A stretch of 64,000 bases of DNA, from positions 434,001 to 498,000 of the forward strand of contig CAWBYA010000008.1 of assembly GCA_963792895.1 (NCBI GenBank). The letters run 5' to 3'. A program made the position numbers and the translations under genes. Within the stretch, counting starts at the first letter, position 1. The number at the start of each line of letters is the position of its first letter. This document shows positions 34,434 through 41,768 of this stretch, one piece after another. The notes below the pieces were generated by a model. The model worked only from the letters and a program-made list of their open reading frames with translations. It did no database searches and was not told the origin of the DNA. Source of the stretch: UBA6912 sp963792895 (GTDB lineage: Bacteria; Actinomycetota; Acidimicrobiia; Spongiisociales; UBA5794).

Positions 34434-34736
34434 CTAGCCGAGCTCTTGCTGGGCCTCCTCCTGGCGACCGAGCGGCAGCACCATGTCGATGTTGACATGG
34501 GGGCGGGCGATGACATGGGTTGCGATGATCTCGCCGACCTTCTCTGCGCCGCGGATGCCTGCTTCGACTGCCGCTTTGACGGCCGCGACGTCGCCACGCA
34601 CCACGGCGGTCACGTAGCCGCCACCCGTCTTCTCCATGCTCACCAACTCCACTTTCGCCGCCTTCACCATTGCGTCGGCCGCCTCGACCATCGCAGGAAA
34701 GCTCCGCGCCTCGATCATCCCCAGTGCTTCAGCCAC
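34434..34736 (-). CDS. BMC-H hexameric shell protein
   Basis: A 100-residue major facet protein with one Pfam BMC domain: AEALGMIEARSFPAMVEAADAMVKAAKVEL, GGGYVTAVVRGDVAAVKAAVEAG, and ATHVIARPHVNIDMVLPLG. GTG at 34736 is chosen over one 15 nt upstream because GGAGAGGG sits just before it and the family usually starts with MAEALGMIE. It is the only BMC-H in the operon, so all facets would be built of this protein plus the two BMC-T types. Confidence 0.95.
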   Translation of the reverse strand: MAEALGMIEARSFPAMVEAADAMVKAAKVELVSMEKTGGGYVTAVVRGDVAAVKAAVEAGIRGAEKVGEIIATHVIARPHVNIDMVLPLGRQEEAQQELG

Positions 34737-34772
34737 TTCCCTCTCCTTCACGTTCGTTCGTGATCATCTGTC

Positions 34773-35405
34773 TCACTTCGTCGCTTCCCGCCCGTCGAGC
34801 CCCTCCAGCGCCGCGACGGCGGCACGCCAGCCGACGTCGATGTCCCGCTCCTCGCCGCCGAGGTAGACACGACCCATCGAGCCATAGCTCCGTACCTCGA
34901 GCACGTTGATCTCGGCAGCCTTCTCCGCTTCGTTGGCGGCGAGCGAGGCGTACGCAGCCGGTTCGCATTCGAGCACATACAGCGTCTGCCCCGGGATGAT
35001 CATCTGACCGTGTCGCGTACGGTTGATGAGCTGGGCGTGATGGTCGTCGAGCCTGCGGATGATCTGCGACGACAAGATGCGAGGCTTGATCCGCTCGGAC
35101 TCTTCATGCTCGATCTCGGCCAGGATCGCGGCGCCTGCCGCCCGCGTCTCTGCTTGATCCGGCGAGTGCACCTCGAGCACGCCGTAGTAGCGCTCGATGA
35201 TCTGCAGACCGGGCTTCACCCTCGTCGCCTTGAGCGCGATATCGGTGAGCCGGTTGATCTCGATGCCCGGCGCCACCTCCACCCACAACGAGGCGTCACC
35301 CGCAAGGGGAAGGAATCCCTGGGCGACCGTGCCCAGGAAAGCGGCGTACTGCGGTTGGAGGCTGTCGAGGAAGGCGAACGACCTCAGCTCAATACCTCTC
35401 GTCAC
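34773..35405 (-). CDS. BMC-T shell protein, stacking (double-layer) type
   Basis: A 210-residue tandem-BMC trimer related to the stacking, gated trimers. The opening ELRSFAFLDSLQPQYAAFLG, the WVEVAPGIEINRLTDIALKA and the second-domain MIIPGQTLYVLECEPAAYASLAANEAEKA are characteristic. Such proteins can stack face to face and have a large central pore with open and closed states for metabolites or cofactors. GTG start with GGAG 8 nt upstream; it overlaps the deoC end by 17 nt. Confidence 0.92.
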   Translation of the reverse strand: MTRGIELRSFAFLDSLQPQYAAFLGTVAQGFLPLAGDASLWVEVAPGIEINRLTDIALKATRVKPGLQIIERYYGVLEVHSPDQAETRAAGAAILAEIEHEESERIKPRILSSQIIRRLDDHHAQLINRTRHGQMIIPGQTLYVLECEPAAYASLAANEAEKAAEINVLEVRSYGSMGRVYLGGEERDIDVGWRAAVAALEGLDGREATK

Positions 35406-36219
35406 TCGTGGCTCCTTCCCCGCTCACTATCTGGACGCCGGCAGACGCGCCGATTCGGGTCGCGCCTGCGGCGATCATGTCTTCAGCCTCTTCTGCGGTG
35501 TGCACCCCGCCGGACGCTTTCACGCCCATGTCAGGGCCGACGGTCTCACGCATGAGGGCGACGTCGTACACGGTGGCGCCGCCCGCCAGGAAGCCTGTCG
35601 AGGTCTTGACGAAGTCGGCCTTTGCTCGCTTGGCCAGGGAGCTGGCAATCACCTTCTCCTCGTCGGTCAGCAAGCCCGCCTCGATGATGACCTTGCAGAT
35701 GGCCCCGGCTTCGTGTGCGGAGTCCACCACCTTCTCGATGTCGCGGAGCACGAGGTCGTAGTCGCCTGACTTCAGGGCGCCGATGTTGATGACCATGTCT
35801 GCCTCGCGGGCGCCGTCACGCAACGCTCGCCGCGTCTCCATCGCTTTGATCTCGGGAGTGGATGCGCCGAGCGGGAACCCGATGACGGTGCACACCGGGA
35901 CCGAGCTCCCCCGCAGCCGCTGCGCCGCCCGCTTCACCCAGGTGGGGTTGATGCACACGCTGGCGAAGTGGTACTCCATGGCCTCGTCGCACAAGGTATC
36001 GATCTGCGCTGCGGTCGCCTCGGCCTTGAGCAAGGTGTGATCGATGTACTTGGCGAGGTCGAGGGGGACGTCCGCCGCCTCGCCGTGGAAGCTGACCCGA
36101 TCGGCGCCGTTGGCGACGACGTTGCGCACCTGCTCGGGAGTGCTGCAGAGGTCGTAGCCGGCGGCGAGCGCGGCAAGCACCTCTCGGGTCACGGCTTCGA
36201 TGAGATGCTGACGGTCCAT
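35389..36219 (-). CDS. deoC: Deoxyribose-phosphate aldolase, microcompartment type
   Basis: Cleaves 2-deoxyribose-5-phosphate to glyceraldehyde-3-phosphate and acetaldehyde. The 276 residues include the class I aldolase machinery: Schiff-base Lys205 in DFVKTSTGF, Lys234 in GVKASGGV, Asp141 in ADMVINIG, and YIDHTLL at 58-64. Cytoplasmic DeoC proteins are about 220-260 residues; here some 50 extra residues precede the barrel, starting with an amphipathic helix (MDRQHLIEAVTREVLAALAA) and a linker, the form expected of an encapsulation peptide. Second gene of the operon. Confidence 0.95.
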   Translation of the reverse strand: MDRQHLIEAVTREVLAALAAGYDLCSTPEQVRNVVANGADRVSFHGEAADVPLDLAKYIDHTLLKAEATAAQIDTLCDEAMEYHFASVCINPTWVKRAAQRLRGSSVPVCTVIGFPLGASTPEIKAMETRRALRDGAREADMVINIGALKSGDYDLVLRDIEKVVDSAHEAGAICKVIIEAGLLTDEEKVIASSLAKRAKADFVKTSTGFLAGGATVYDVALMRETVGPDMGVKASGGVHTAEEAEDMIAAGATRIGASAGVQIVSGEGATSDERY

Positions 36220-36237
36220 GCTGCGGGTCCTGTCGGG

Positions 36238-36873
36238 CTACTTCGTGTACTCGCGCTCGATGGCTGTGATCTTGTCGACCCTTCGTGCGTGCCGGCCTTC
36301 GCCCCACGGCACCGACAGCCACTCCTGGACGATCTGCCACGCTAGCCCGTCGCCGACCAGGCCTGCGCCCAGAGTGAGCACGTTCGCGTGGTTGTGCTCT
36401 CGGCTGTTGCGGGCGGTCGACAAGTCGTAGCACAGGGCTGCCCTGATACCCGGCACCTTGTTGGCCACCATGGCAGAGCCGATCCCGGCCCCGTCGACGA
36501 TGATGCCGTAGGCGCACTCGTCGCCGGCCACCTTGCGCGCGACGGCGTGGGCGAAGTCCGGATAGTCGACGGCGTCGTGCGAGTCGGTGCCACAGTCGAC
36601 CACTGTGTAGCCGGCCTCCTTCAGCTTGAAGGCGAGTCGCTCCTTCATGGGGTAGCCGCCGTGGTCGGCACCTATGGCGATCGAGATCCCCGTTGGTCCA
36701 TCCGGCTTCGTCGGGCGAGGAGCGGGGTCGGACGCGACCTTGGATGCGACCGGAGATGCATCTGGCACGTCCGGTCCGGTCTCCTCGTCGAGAACTGCGT
36801 CGACGATCCTGGAGACCAGGTCGCGCACTTCCGCCTCAGAGGGGAGACGGCCGGGAGTGTCGGTGGAGGGCAT
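36238..36873 (-). CDS. RpiB/LacAB-family sugar-phosphate isomerase with an N-terminal extension
   Basis: First gene of the microcompartment operon. Residues 62-211 are RpiB-like: IGADHGGYPMKERL (Asp70, His71), DCGTDSHDAVDYPDFAHAVA, REHNHANVLTLGAGLV (His160, Asn161) and GRHARRVDKI. The catalytic Cys of E. coli RpiB (ICGTGVG) is Asp127 here (VDGAGIG). The first 60 residues are not part of RpiB: an amphipathic helix (SEAEVRDLVSRIVDAVLDEE) and a Pro/Ala-rich linker, a good encapsulation peptide. True substrate unclear; pentose or deoxypentose phosphate isomerisation is inferred from context. Confidence 0.9.
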   Translation of the reverse strand: MPSTDTPGRLPSEAEVRDLVSRIVDAVLDEETGPDVPDASPVASKVASDPAPRPTKPDGPTGISIAIGADHGGYPMKERLAFKLKEAGYTVVDCGTDSHDAVDYPDFAHAVARKVAGDECAYGIIVDGAGIGSAMVANKVPGIRAALCYDLSTARNSREHNHANVLTLGAGLVGDGLAWQIVQEWLSVPWGEGRHARRVDKITAIEREYTK

Positions 36874-36882
36874 GCGTCCCCC

Positions 36883-36888
36883 ATCCTA
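36883..36888 (-). promoter_or_regulatory. Predicted -10 element of the microcompartment operon
   Basis: TAGGAT, 9 nt before the rpiB-like ATG at 36873. GGGGGA between the two could also serve as a weak ribosome site. Confidence 0.5.
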
Positions 36889-36911
36889 GGAAGCGGCCGG
36901 CGTGCGATTCG

Positions 36912-36917
36912 TATGAT
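36912..36917 (+). promoter_or_regulatory. Predicted leaderless -10 element of the divergent regulator
   Basis: TATGAT, 6 nt before the ATG at 36924. The two -10 boxes are only 23 nt apart, so their -35 regions overlap the opposite promoter and one bound protein could control both. Confidence 0.55.
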
Positions 36918-36923
36918 GGCACC

Positions 36924-37700
36924 ATGAGCAAGACCGACCCCGCCTTCACGTGGGAGACAGAAGCGCTCCGTGCCTCCCCGCGGCAGCGGGGATCAGCCAT
37001 GGCGGCACCCACAGTCGCCGAGTGGGTAACGTTGCAGGAGGCACACGCCGCAACCGGGATCCCGGTGAACACCCTGCGAAAGTGGGCCCGCCGCGGCTAC
37101 GTGGACAGCCACGTCGACGAGACGGCACACGGCATGCGGCGCATGCTGCGCTTCGACACGGTTGTCGGGCACGCAGCCGAAGTCGATCGCGCGATCGCTC
37201 CCATCGAGCAGGCGATGACATCGGCCGCACCCGAGAGTGTGCTGCTCGATCCGACTCCCCCGCCTTCAGCAGAGGGCCGTGCGTCCCAGCCGAGCGAGGG
37301 GGTGCCGGACCCAGCGCCGGAAACCGCAGCCGACGACGCGCAAGCGCCGCCCACTGTGGAGCCCCCGCCGGAGGGCACGATGATCGTCCCGATCGACGCA
37401 TGGAACAAGATGCTGCTCCAACTCGGCAACCTCCACGAAGCCGGTCAGCAACTCGCTGAAGCAAGGGAACGGGCGGCGCGGGCCGAAACAGAAGCGTCGT
37501 TCTTCCGCGAACGCCTTGCCGAGCTCCGTGCCCGACCCGAGCAGACAACGCCGCCAGAGCCGGCAACCGCGCCTGAGCCGCCGCGCCACGACCCGCCGGC
37601 AGCCAGGACGGTCACCGTTCCCGCTCCCGCTCGATCGCCGCAGGGGGTCGAACCGTGGTGGGCCTACGTCTCACGGCGCTGGCGCTCCCGCCGTCGGTGA
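36924..37700 (+). CDS. Helix-turn-helix protein with coiled coil, candidate microcompartment regulator
   Basis: A 258-residue protein. Residues about 32-75 form a MerR/excisionase-like helix-turn-helix (WVTLQEAHAATGIPVNTLRKWARRG, then RRMLRFDTVVGHA). A Pro/Ala/Glu-rich linker (about 100-150) leads to a coiled coil (WNKMLLQLGNLHEAGQQLAEARERAARAETEASFFRERLAELRA), a second Pro-rich segment and a basic C-terminus. Divergent from the microcompartment operon with only 50 nt between start codons. Similar HTH-plus-coiled-coil proteins are common in actinobacteria, so the regulatory link is inferred from position alone. Its 3' end overlaps the antiporter by 30 nt. Confidence 0.75.
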   Translation: MSKTDPAFTWETEALRASPRQRGSAMAAPTVAEWVTLQEAHAATGIPVNTLRKWARRGYVDSHVDETAHGMRRMLRFDTVVGHAAEVDRAIAPIEQAMTSAAPESVLLDPTPPPSAEGRASQPSEGVPDPAPETAADDAQAPPTVEPPPEGTMIVPIDAWNKMLLQLGNLHEAGQQLAEARERAARAETEASFFRERLAELRARPEQTTPPEPATAPEPPRHDPPAARTVTVPAPARSPQGVEPWWAYVSRRWRSRRR

Positions 37701-39002
37701 CAACTCGGAGGGCTCACCAGCAGGCTCGTGGGCGAGGTGTGCCGTCGGAACCGGGGAGTCGTCGTCGTGGACCCACCATCGGTGATATTGCGAGAGGACG
37801 AAGAGCGGGGACGCCATGAGCGTTGTGACGATCGCCATCACGACCATGATCGTGAAGAGCGTGGGTGTGATCAGCCCCGCATCGAGCCCGATGTTCAGGA
37901 TGATGAGCTCCATCAACCCGCGTGCGTTCATGAGCGAGCCGATGGCGAGAGCATCGGCTCCCGACTCGCCCGTCAGGCGCGCCGCAGCGGCGCAAGCCAG
38001 CCCCTTCCCCAGGACCGCCGCCGCAACCACGGCGCCGGCGACGAGCCAGAGCGACCACTCATTGAGGAGCCCGATGCGGGTGTTGAGGCCGGAGTACACG
38101 AAGAACAGTGGAAGGAGGACACTGGCGGCCGTCGGCTCGAGCTTGGCTCGCAGCTCCGCGGCGAACCGTCCCCGCGGCATCGCAACGCCGGCGAGAAACG
38201 CCCCAAACACTGCATAGATGCCGATCAGGTCGGTGAACCACGCACACACCATCACGAACGCCACGACGGCAGCGAGGGTCGACGAGGACATCGCACCTTC
38301 TCGCTCGATGCGTCGACCAAGCGGCGCCAGCAGGCGTCGCCCGAACAGCAGCATGATCGACGCAAAGACGCCGCCTCCACCTATGGCGACCACCGCCGTC
38401 GATGGGTCCACATTGAGGCTGGCGAGAACGACTGCCAGGATCGCCCACGCAGACGCATCATCGATGGCGCCCGCCGCAAGCGCCAGTGTCCCGAGCGAAG
38501 AGCCTGCGAGGCCGCGCTCATGGATGATCCGAGCCAGCATGGGGAAGGCAGTGATCGACATGGCCGCTCCCATGAACAGCATCGATTCTGCTGTTGAGAC
38601 CGTTGAGGCGAACAGGCCGAAACGTTGCCCGAGTGTTGCTGCCAGCACGCCACCCAACAGGAACGGCACCGAGATGCCCGCAACGGACACGGCAACTGCG
38701 GACCGAACGCGGTTCCGGATGAGCCCGATCTCCAACTCGAGCCCGACGAGGAACATGTAGAGCACCAGTCCGAGTTGGGCGACGACGAAGAGCGTGCCCA
38801 TCGTCTCCTTCGGGAAGATGTCGGCCTGCATCCCGGGAGCGAGAAGGCCGAGCAGCGACGGCCCCAACAGGACGCCGGCAATCATCTCCCCGACGACCTG
38901 CGGCTGGCCGATGCGTTTGGCGAGCAGACCGACGACACGAACGGTCGCCAAGATCAGCGCAAGCTGGAAGAAGAAGTAGATCGAGAGCGAGACGTTGCTC
39001 AA
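37671..39002 (-). CDS. CPA2-family cation/proton antiporter
   Basis: A 443-residue Na+(K+)/H+ exchanger with about 12-13 membrane helices. Signatures: QPQVVGEMIAGVLLGPSLLG in helix 2, LGLVLYMFLVGLELE, MSITAFPMLARII, and AAGAIDDASAWAILA with the paired Asp of the ion site. After the transport domain only a 40-residue cytoplasmic tail follows; no RCK or USP domain. TTG start at 39002 is preceded by a TACCGT element and a four-codon frame (39013-38999) whose stop overlaps the start as TTGA. Confidence 0.88.
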   Translation of the reverse strand: MSNVSLSIYFFFQLALILATVRVVGLLAKRIGQPQVVGEMIAGVLLGPSLLGLLAPGMQADIFPKETMGTLFVVAQLGLVLYMFLVGLELEIGLIRNRVRSAVAVSVAGISVPFLLGGVLAATLGQRFGLFASTVSTAESMLFMGAAMSITAFPMLARIIHERGLAGSSLGTLALAAGAIDDASAWAILAVVLASLNVDPSTAVVAIGGGGVFASIMLLFGRRLLAPLGRRIEREGAMSSSTLAAVVAFVMVCAWFTDLIGIYAVFGAFLAGVAMPRGRFAAELRAKLEPTAASVLLPLFFVYSGLNTRIGLLNEWSLWLVAGAVVAAAVLGKGLACAAAARLTGESGADALAIGSLMNARGLMELIILNIGLDAGLITPTLFTIMVVMAIVTTLMASPLFVLSQYHRWWVHDDDSPVPTAHLAHEPAGEPSELSPTAGAPAP

Positions 39003-39013
39003 CGCGAGGCCAA
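38999..39013 (-). other. Possible leaderless mini-ORF before the antiporter
   Basis: TTG GCC TCG CGT TGA. The first TTG lies 6 nt after TACCGT (39020-39025), and the stop overlaps the antiporter TTG start by TTGA. It could couple translation, or the antiporter could really start elsewhere. Confidence 0.3.
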
Positions 39014-39019
39014 CGATCG

Positions 39020-39025
39020 ACGGTA
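39020..39025 (-). promoter_or_regulatory. Predicted -10 element
   Basis: TACCGT upstream of the antiporter and its mini-ORF. Confidence 0.4.
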
Positions 39026-39165
39026 CTGACTTGTCACGATTCCCCCTTGTGGACCCGACCCGAAGCAGAGATCGTATGGAGGTTCCCGGTCGGTGACTAG
39101 TGGGGTTCTGCCGCCCGTCGAAGTGACGTAACCACCTCAGTCGTGCCTTGCGTCATGACGTCGTG

Positions 39166-40002
39166 TCACCACTCGAGCGCCCACCCGGGCGGTGCCTCCG
39201 GGTGCGGCTCGAGCGAAGCCAGGTCGTGCTCGAACACGACTCGATGCTCGAGCCCGACGACCTCGCGGATCTGGAGCCGTCCCGAGGTCGTGGCAACCAG
39301 CAACCGACCTGCGTCGTCCCAATCTGCCCACTGCACGTCGTCGAGCGCTCCGAGATCCTCCCCCACCGAGAGGAAGTACGCCGCGGGATCGTGGTGGCTC
39401 GGCAACACACGAAAGGCCGCGTAGCCCCCGGTGACGTGCAGGACCGTTCCGCCGCGGGAACGCTCCTTGCGCATCTCGACCGAGCGATGCTCGTCCCAAG
39501 GCCCCCCTTCGGCACGTGGCGGCGTGGCGGGGGACTCGGACCAGCCGCGCCGTCGCTCGACGGCGAACTGGATCGGGCGGGTGATCTTGATTCCAAGCCG
39601 GCGCAGCGCCGGACGAGCGTCTCCCACGTCCGGCTCGCCCATCGCACACACGCCGGCCTCGCCGTCGAAGTGCATCCCTCTCGTGTACGTCGTTCCTGCC
39701 TCCCACGCCGCCAGTGCGTCCAGCCACGGGAGACGAGAGATCGCCTCGTAGACCTCACCGCCCGCCCAGTCGGCGCCCGGCTTCATCGCCGAATAGGCGA
39801 GCCAGCGACCATCGGGCGACAGGTCGCACTTCTGGGGGTAGAGAGTGCCGTGAAACCATGCACCGGGTTCGTACGCCGGGGTGCTCGTGTCCCACTTCCC
39901 GACGTGAAACCACTTGGTAGGGCCCCGCCGCAAGACCGCCACGATCGGAGCCTCGGCGGCCGGAATGCAGAAGATCCGGGGTGGAGTCTGCTGCCTGGAC
40001 AT
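39166..40002 (-). CDS. Protein of unknown function with WD40/PD40-like strands
   Basis: A 278-residue cytoplasmic protein with no signal peptide. Repeated strand patterns (CDLSPDGRWLAYSAM; VQWADWDDAGRLLVATTSGRLQIREV) resemble beta-propeller PD40 units. There is a Trp-rich region (FHVGKWDTSTPAYEPGAWFHG; WLDALAAWEAGTTYTRGMHF). No catalytic motif. The leaderless TACGAT element fixes ATG 40002; it is divergent from the EamA transporter. Confidence 0.7.
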   Translation of the reverse strand: MSRQQTPPRIFCIPAAEAPIVAVLRRGPTKWFHVGKWDTSTPAYEPGAWFHGTLYPQKCDLSPDGRWLAYSAMKPGADWAGGEVYEAISRLPWLDALAAWEAGTTYTRGMHFDGEAGVCAMGEPDVGDARPALRRLGIKITRPIQFAVERRRGWSESPATPPRAEGGPWDEHRSVEMRKERSRGGTVLHVTGGYAAFRVLPSHHDPAAYFLSVGEDLGALDDVQWADWDDAGRLLVATTSGRLQIREVVGLEHRVVFEHDLASLEPHPEAPPGWALEW

Positions 40003-40008
40003 CGGTCG

Positions 40009-40014
40009 ATCGTA
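40009..40014 (-). promoter_or_regulatory. Predicted leaderless -10 element
   Basis: TACGAT, 6 nt before the ATG at 40002. Confidence 0.5.
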
Positions 40015-40049
40015 CCTTGCGAGCGGTCGGGTGGCATGCGTGCCACCCC

Positions 40050-40055
40050 TAGCCT
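40050..40055 (+). promoter_or_regulatory. Predicted leaderless -10 element
   Basis: TAGCCT, 6 nt before the GTG at 40062. Confidence 0.5.
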
Positions 40056-40061
40056 GGTGGA

Positions 40062-40967
40062 GTGGAACTCCGCGTCTGGCTCGCCATCTTCGCCGCAGCC
40101 GGCGCATGGGGAACCACCGGGGTCGCCACTCGTGCCGCACTCAACGCCGGCGTACCCCCCGTCCAGATGGCGGCAATGCGAGCGCTGCTCGCAGCAACCC
40201 TGCTCTACGTGTTGCTGGCTGCCCGGGGCCGGGGCAGGCTCACGAGGCGGCGGGAGCGGTGGGTGACCGGCGGCGTCGCTGCGCTCTTCCAACTTGCGTT
40301 GCCGTTCGTGCTGTTCACGTTGGCCTACCAGTACGCGTCGGCGGGTTTCGTCGGCCTCCTCGTGGCGCTCGTTCCGCTGGGAACGGCGATCATCGCCCAC
40401 TATCTGCTTCCGGACGAGCCCATGCACGCGGCCAAGCTCCTCGGGCTGTTGGTGGCATTCGCGGGGGTTGCCTTCCTGCTCCTCTCCGGCGACAGCGGGC
40501 TCGACCAGGGCGGCAACCCGCTCCTGGCGGCCGGGTTGTCGCTTGGGGCGGTGACGTCGGTGTCCTTCGCCGGGGTCTACACGAAGGGCCGACCCGGCAC
40601 CTATGAGCCGACTGAGCTGACGTGGATGCAGTTTGCGATGGGTACGGTCTTCATCCTCGGTGCGATGGCGCCGATCGAGGGCCTGCCGATCGGGGTGTCG
40701 GCGTGGGGATGGGCGCTCATCGTGTACTTGACCGTGGTGGGGAGCATCACGCCGTTCCTGCTCTTCTACTGGCTGCTGTCGCGGGTGTCGGCCACCAAGG
40801 CTTCGCTCGTCGGATACGTGGTTCCGCTGATCGCGCTCGTGAGCGGGATCGTGCTGCTCGACGAGCGGCTTCAGACGGGGATTGCGGTCGGTGGAGCGCT
40901 CATCATCATCGGCGTCGTGCTCACGAACAACGCGGAGCAGAAGGTTCTCGGAGTGCCTGCGTCGTGA
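40062..40967 (+). CDS. EamA/DMT-family transporter
   Basis: A 301-residue drug/metabolite transporter with ten helices in two EamA repeats (about 5-125 and 150-290). Typical features: AAAGAWGTTGVATRAAL in helix 1, FTLAYQYASAGFVGLLVALVPLGTAI, and in the second repeat VSATKASLVGYVVPLIALVSGIVLLDE. Substrate (amino acid, nucleoside or drug) cannot be told. GTG start, fixed by the -10 element. It ends 6 nt before the end of the convergent membrane protein. Confidence 0.9.
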   Translation: MELRVWLAIFAAAGAWGTTGVATRAALNAGVPPVQMAAMRALLAATLLYVLLAARGRGRLTRRRERWVTGGVAALFQLALPFVLFTLAYQYASAGFVGLLVALVPLGTAIIAHYLLPDEPMHAAKLLGLLVAFAGVAFLLLSGDSGLDQGGNPLLAAGLSLGAVTSVSFAGVYTKGRPGTYEPTELTWMQFAMGTVFILGAMAPIEGLPIGVSAWGWALIVYLTVVGSITPFLLFYWLLSRVSATKASLVGYVVPLIALVSGIVLLDERLQTGIAVGGALIIIGVVLTNNAEQKVLGVPAS

Positions 40968-40973
40968 CCCGGC

Positions 40974-41687
40974 TCAGGTTTTGGACGCTGCGCGGCTGCG
41001 GATCCGGGCAGCGCCTGCCATCCGGTATCCGCCGTACAGAAGGACGGCCCCCACCAGGAGGGACAACGCCAGGCCCGCACCTGCGCCGAGGGCCGTGAGG
41101 GAGCCACCCAATGCAGGGGCTAGTGCGCCGCCAACGATCAGCAGGTTGCCGACCGCCAAGCGCCGGTTCGGCAGCCACGCCCGCGCTGCGCTGACCAGCG
41201 CAAAGCCGATCAACACGACCGTGCCAACGGCCCCCGCAATCACTGCGAAGACGCGCGGGCCCGGCACGGTTGCGGAGCCGACCTCGATCCCGAATGCGAA
41301 GAGCTCCGACCCTTCAGGTATCCCGACTGCCGCCACAGCGGAACGGAGAGGTGCGGCGACCACCGCAATGGCACCGAGCACGACGAAGCCGGCGACGGCG
41401 AGCGCAAACCGCCTGCCCGCCCGCTCCCCGACGACGAGCGCCACCGAACCTGCGGCGAGGAACGGGATGTTGGCGATGGCGCCGAAGAGATAGAAGACCC
41501 GGAAGCCTGCGCTCGTCCACCCTGCGGTGAGGCCTGCGACGAGCGCCCATGTGGCGACCGCGTACATCCCCATCGCCACAGCCCAGACGCGGGCATGGAG
41601 CCGGGGACGTCGCGCGGCGCTGCGGGCGAGCTCGACCGCGAAGGCCGTTGCCACAGCGGCGGCGAGCACTGCCAGGGTCACGTCCAT
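40974..41687 (-). CDS. Seven-helix membrane protein of unknown function
   Basis: A 237-residue protein with seven hydrophobic helices (about 4-20, 31-52, 60-82, 87-108, 133-155, 168-188, 198-218). No signature recognised. The loop after helix 4 (RSAVAAVGIPEGSELFAFGIEVG) and the RAWLPNRRLAVGNLLIVGGAL segment are the most conserved-looking parts. ATG 41687 is fixed by TAGTCT 7 nt upstream. Divergent from the TauE/SafE gene. Confidence 0.75.
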   Translation of the reverse strand: MDVTLAVLAAAVATAFAVELARSAARRPRLHARVWAVAMGMYAVATWALVAGLTAGWTSAGFRVFYLFGAIANIPFLAAGSVALVVGERAGRRFALAVAGFVVLGAIAVVAAPLRSAVAAVGIPEGSELFAFGIEVGSATVPGPRVFAVIAGAVGTVVLIGFALVSAARAWLPNRRLAVGNLLIVGGALAPALGGSLTALGAGAGLALSLLVGAVLLYGGYRMAGAARIRSRAASKT

Positions 41688-41694
41688 TGCGCGG

Positions 41695-41700
41695 AGACTA
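41695..41700 (-). promoter_or_regulatory. Predicted leaderless -10 element
   Basis: TAGTCT, 7 nt before the ATG at 41687. Confidence 0.5.
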
Positions 41701-41768
41701 GGAGTGCACCGGGTGCCGGTGTTGCGGCGCGACATGCAGGCGGCGCACCGTGATGGGCAGGCGGGGAA

